NCBI GenBank assembly: GCA_018303705.1
Contig: JAGVXQ010000059.1
Location: 1 to 7,307 of the forward strand
Source: Candidatus Woesearchaeota archaeon
GTDB taxonomy: Archaea > Nanobdellota > Nanobdellia > SCGC-AAA011-G17 > JACPNG01
Length of the DNA: 7,307 nucleotides
Direction of reading: 5' to 3'
In this document: positions 4,828 through 7,307 of the stretch, one piece after another
Layout: every line of letters begins with the position of its first letter
Numbering within the stretch: the stretch's first letter is position 1
Translations under genes and position numbers: made by a program
The notes under the pieces: model-generated
Told to the model about the DNA's origin: nothing
Databases searched by the model: none
What the model saw: only the letters and a program-made list of their open reading frames with translations

Positions 4828-4836
4828 TTTTATAAG
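4828..4836 (-). promoter_or_regulatory. TATA box of the MNT/HEPN operon
   Basis: CTTATAAAA on the minus strand, centred about 46 bases before the MNT start codon. The predicted transcript would have a leader of about 20 bases, unlike the leaderless genes nearby. Confidence 0.5.
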
Positions 4837-4847
4837 TTCCATATTAC

Positions 4848-5303
4848 TTAATCTTCCAATATTTTCTTAGGATCTTCCCCTTTAATAAATCTTTCAATCT
4901 TCTCATAATTAATCCTTAATGAATTACATTGTAGTAAGTGATAAGCTAATACCATAATGCCTCCAACAAAAACACCGTTTCGTTGGTCTATCCAAATTAT
5001 ATAACTAATTCCCAACAAAAGAGTTATAATCGCAGAAATGATTATGTCCCTTCTAAATGTTTGTTTACTATCTTCAACCAGCTCTTTAAACTTTGTAATT
5101 CTTCCTATTTCATTAGCAAATTCTTGTTCGCTTAATTAGTTGCCTTTTAAGTCCTTCTTAAATTTTGTAATCTTATTGCTTACTTCAGTTCTAACTTTAG
5201 TTTTTGTTTTCTCTTCTATTTCCAAAATCTTTTTATAAAATAGATTGTACGAACAGTATCTCCGAATGATTAAATTTAACACCTCCCTTGTATATAGTTC
5301 TTC
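4848..5303 (-). pseudogene. Decayed gene for a coiled-coil, two-helix membrane protein
   Basis: One frame stays open across this stretch except for a single TAA at 5138-5136, and it has no ATG. The upstream part reads NLFYKKILEIEEKTKT and then KITKFKKDLKGN, a charged coiled-coil-like segment. After the stop it continues LSEQEFANEIGRITKFKELVEDSKQTFRRD. Two hydrophobic helices follow (IIISAIITLLLGISYIIWI and GVFVGGIMVLAYHLL), then a charged tail ending GEDPKKILED and a TAA at 4850-4848. The sense of the frame is preserved on both sides of the stop, and a single C-to-T change from CAA (Gln) would explain it. A perfect Shine-Dalgarno GGAGGTG (5285-5279) lies near the 5' end, but no start codon follows it. 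I do not recognise the family. Two-helix proteins beside nucleotidyltransferase and HEPN genes can be membrane effectors, but that is only a suggestion. Confidence 0.6.
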
Positions 5304-5327
5304 CTAATCAAATGTTTTTTTGCCGCC

Positions 5328-5780
5328 TCAAACAAGCCTGTATCCTATCGCTAACAATACGAGTGTAAAAAATATCTTCTCAAATATTCCGTCTGTCCTT
5401 GCAAAACCCCTTATAGAAAACTTGCTCAGTGGGTAAAAAATCCTCACCCCTTCAACAGTCATCATGTCAGCAATTAAATGGCTTCCATATCCTATCAGAA
5501 AGCCTATCCCTATATTTAACAAGCCAAAAAGATAAAATCCTAAAAATATCAGCCCTGCCATCCATATGCTATGGAATATCCCTCTGTGTCCAAAAAAAAG
5601 TTCAACCATGTTTGATACAGGCCATGTTCTTTTTCCCATGTAAGAGCTAGCCTCATCAACATCAACAAACAAGCTCCCAAAAACAGCAGCGCCTATGAAC
5701 ATATATTTGTTCACATCAAAATATTCCATTGCAATCAATCCTAATAGCACTCCGAATGCCATATGTGTCTTGTACATCAT
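5328..5780 (-). CDS. YdjM/DUF457-family membrane-bound putative metal-dependent hydrolase
   Basis: The product is 150 residues and very hydrophobic, with about four membrane segments. It carries the conserved polar motifs of the COG1988 family: THMAFG (5-10), DVDEASSYMGKR (40-51), GHRGIFHS (64-71) and GYGSHLIADMMTVEGVRIFYPL (97-118). His6, Asp40/Asp42, His65, His70, His101 and Asp105 are the likely metal ligands. Family members are described as integral-membrane putative hydrolases, some linked to lipid or DNA-damage responses, but the substrate is not known. The start is one of two adjacent ATG codons (5780 or 5777). A TATA-like ATTAAATAATT is centred about 26 bases upstream, implying a leaderless, single-gene transcript. 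The gene follows the malic enzyme gene by 55 bases but has its own promoter. Confidence 0.88.
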   Translation of the reverse strand: MMYKTHMAFGVLLGLIAMEYFDVNKYMFIGAAVFGSLFVDVDEASSYMGKRTWPVSNMVELFFGHRGIFHSIWMAGLIFLGFYLFGLLNIGIGFLIGYGSHLIADMMTVEGVRIFYPLSKFSIRGFARTDGIFEKIFFTLVLLAIGYRLV

Positions 5781-5800
5781 AAAGAACGAGCCGAAAAAGT

Positions 5801-5811
5801 AATTATTTAAT
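5801..5811 (-). promoter_or_regulatory. TATA box of the DUF457 gene
   Basis: An AT-rich box (CATTAAATAATT on the minus strand) is centred about 26 bases before the ATG at 5780, in the short gap after the malic enzyme stop codon. Confidence 0.5.
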
Positions 5812-5835
5812 GGTTTATCAACACTCCCTAGTAAA

Positions 5836-6996
5836 TTATTTCCTCACTGCATTAGTTCTCAATGCAGCATCAGCAACAGCCCTCGACACAGCTTCTACAA
5901 CCCTTTCATCAAATATGCTTGGAATTATGTTTTCCTCATCAGGACTTTCAACAAGACTAGCCAATGATTTTGCAGCAGCAATCTTCATTTCCTCATTTAT
6001 CTCAACAGCATCAACATTCAATGCCCCCCTGAAAATTCCAGGAAAAGCTAAAGCATTGTTTACTTGGTTTGGATAATCAGACCTGCCTGTAGCAATAATC
6101 CTAACTCCCCCTTGTTTTGCATCTTTTGGAAGTATCTCAGGATCAGGATTTGACAATGCAAATATTATTGCATCCTTATTCATCATTTTTACCATGTCAG
6201 CATTCATTATGTTTGGTGCAGAAACACCTATGAAAACATCACTGCTAACTATTGCCTCTTTCAACCCCCCATTTATCTTGTCGCAGCTCTCCTTTGTAAT
6301 TAAAGCTATTTCCTTCTTTGATGAATTCAAGTCCTTTCTATTGTTGTTTATAATTCCCTTACTGTCCAGCACAACTAGGTTCCTAGCACCTGTATTAAGC
6401 AATATTTTGGTAACAGCTACCCCTGCAGCACCAGCACCAGATATAACTATCTTCATTTCATTTAATGCCTTGCCAACAACCTTGCTTGCATTCATCAAAG
6501 CAGCCAAGACAACTATGGCCGTTCCATGCTGGTCATCATGCATAACAGGTATGTCAAGTGATTTCTTCAAGGCATTCTCAACTTCAAAGCATCTTGGTGC
6601 TGCTATGTCTTCTAAATTAATCCCTCCAAAAGTCGGTGATATCAGCTCAACAGCCCTTATTATCTCTTTTGCATCCTGTGTATTCAAGCATATTGGAATT
6701 GCATCTATGTTAGCAAATTTCTTAAAAAGCAATGCTTTCCCTTCCATAACAGGCAAAGCCCCCTCTGGTCCAAGATTGCCCAACCCAAGAACAGATGATC
6801 CATCGGTTACAACAGCTATGCTATTTCCCTTGAAAGTATAATCATAAACCTTCTTTTTGTCCTTAAATATTTCCTTGCATGGAATCGCAACACCTGGAGT
6901 GTAAGCCAAGCTCAGGTCTTCACTGTTCTCCATAGGCATCTTGCTTCTTATTTCTATCTTCCCCTTTTTCAGTTTGTGGTATTCCAATGCATCCAT
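5836..6996 (-). CDS. maeB: Malic enzyme (NAD(P)-dependent, single-domain MaeB type)
   Basis: The product is 386 residues and catalyses oxidative decarboxylation of malate to pyruvate, yielding NAD(P)H and CO2 in the cytoplasm. The N-terminal catalytic domain shows LAYTPGVA with catalytic-type Tyr32, VTDGSSVLGLGNLGPEGALP (63-82), EGKALLFK with the general-base Lys87, NLEDIAAP with metal ligands Glu129 and Asp130, and HDDQHGTA with Asp155. The Rossmann domain begins at ISGAGAAG (185-192), with an acidic Asp211 in VVLDSKG at the end of the second strand. ALSNPDPEI and GRSDYPNQVNNALAFPG follow as expected. The protein stops after the malic domain; the phosphotransacetylase-like domain of long bacterial MaeB is absent, as is usual for archaeal and Gram-positive forms. 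Cofactor preference cannot be set from the sequence. ATG is at 6996, with a TATA-like box about 27 bases upstream. Confidence 0.96.
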   Translation of the reverse strand: MDALEYHKLKKGKIEIRSKMPMENSEDLSLAYTPGVAIPCKEIFKDKKKVYDYTFKGNSIAVVTDGSSVLGLGNLGPEGALPVMEGKALLFKKFANIDAIPICLNTQDAKEIIRAVELISPTFGGINLEDIAAPRCFEVENALKKSLDIPVMHDDQHGTAIVVLAALMNASKVVGKALNEMKIVISGAGAAGVAVTKILLNTGARNLVVLDSKGIINNNRKDLNSSKKEIALITKESCDKINGGLKEAIVSSDVFIGVSAPNIMNADMVKMMNKDAIIFALSNPDPEILPKDAKQGGVRIIATGRSDYPNQVNNALAFPGIFRGALNVDAVEINEEMKIAAAKSLASLVESPDEENIIPSIFDERVVEAVSRAVADAALRTNAVRK

Positions 6997-7019
6997 AAGA
7001 ATCCTTAAATTTGAAGGAC

Positions 7020-7027
7020 TTAAAAAG
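7020..7027 (-). promoter_or_regulatory. TATA box of the malic enzyme gene
   Basis: CTTTTTAA on the minus strand, centred about 27 bases before the ATG at 6996. This again predicts a leaderless or near-leaderless mRNA. Confidence 0.5.
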
Positions 7028-7090
7028 ATTGTGATTCAATTTACTAATGATTCTGTTGTAATTTACTGTTTATTATTTGCTTTAATTTTG

Positions 7091-7306
7091 CTATTTGTAC
7101 AGTACTGAATTTTTAAGCTTTTCCAGTTCTAACTTCCTGGTTAGCTTGCCTCTTGCTTCATTCACCTTTCCCATTAATCCATCATCATTTATTTCTTCAC
7201 ACAGACCATGCACAACATCATTAAGCCATGTGTTTGGAAAACCGAAAACCACCTCTGCGCCCACAGCCCCGTCGTAACTTCCTTTTCTTATCAGATATTC
7301 ATAATG
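7091..7306 (-). CDS. C-terminal part of an unidentified protein (cut by the window edge)
   Basis: The minus-strand frame enters from the right edge and gives 71 residues before a TAG at 7093-7091: HYEYLIRKGSYDGAVGAEVV, then FGFPNTWLNDVVHGLCEEIN, DDGLMGKVNEARGKL, and the end TRKLELEKLKNSVLYK. The last 30 or so residues look like one long, highly charged amphipathic helix. There is no membrane segment and no motif I can name. Codon use and composition match the neighbouring malic enzyme gene, so it looks like a normal chromosomal gene. The 94-base gap to the malic enzyme start contains that gene's promoter. Confidence 0.7.
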   Translation of the reverse strand, partial: HYEYLIRKGSYDGAVGAEVVFGFPNTWLNDVVHGLCEEINDDGLMGKVNEARGKLTRKLELEKLKNSVLYK

Positions 7307-7307
7307 C

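Noticed and set aside
5279..5285. GGAGGTG as the ribosome binding site of an intact gene
   Set aside because: No ATG, GTG or TTG follows at a usable distance in the open frame, and the frame is interrupted by TAA at 5138-5136. I treat it as part of a pseudogene.
2876..5310. Search for a duplicated tRNA 3' end (attachment site) bounding the accessory island
   Set aside because: No second copy of the tRNA-Val or tRNA-Arg 3' sequence was found by eye. The closest stretches share only short T/C-rich words.

Overview
This is AT-rich chromosomal DNA from an archaeon. The core genes are archaeal: a RadA recombinase with an N-terminal helix-hairpin-helix, archaeal elongation factor 1-beta, and the COG2888 Zn-ribbon protein that often precedes it. 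Several genes have a TATA-like box centred about 26-28 bases upstream of the start codon with no Shine-Dalgarno, which suggests leaderless transcripts. A DPANN-type lineage (Woesearchaeota or Pacearchaeota-like) would fit, but that placement is only a guess.

Layout. All protein genes are on the minus strand; the only plus-strand genes are the two tRNAs. Positions 1-469 hold a translation operon read right to left: Zn-ribbon protein, aEF-1beta, then the first codons of a third gene cut by the window edge. A tRNA-Arg(GCG) lies at 578-649. It converges on a RelE-type toxin-antitoxin pair (708-1186) that has an imperfect palindrome between its TATA box and start. Next come radA (1340-2326) and, 2 bases upstream of it, a small conserved 'VWEN' protein whose N-terminal coding sequence is interrupted by an in-frame TAA. 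A tRNA-Val(CAC) with atypical tertiary-contact bases follows at 2829-2900.

Positions 2901-5310 form an accessory island: a diverged ~96 bp repeat (copy A), an orphan 85-residue gene, repeat copy B, a HEPN/nucleotidyltransferase operon with TACCTA operator-like repeats, and a decayed gene for a coiled-coil/two-helix membrane protein. Each of the two intact accessory transcription units has one repeat copy at or beyond its 3' end, which resembles a gene-cassette arrangement. No integrase is present in the window.

The right end returns to chromosomal genes: a YdjM/DUF457-family membrane protein (5328-5780), a single-domain MaeB-type malic enzyme (5836-6996), and the C-terminus of an unrecognised protein (7091-7306).

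The best leads are the cassette-like repeats, the in-frame stop in the gene ahead of radA, the HEPN protein that lacks the canonical RX4-6H motif, and the operator array of its partner. No complete system that I could call clearly new is present.
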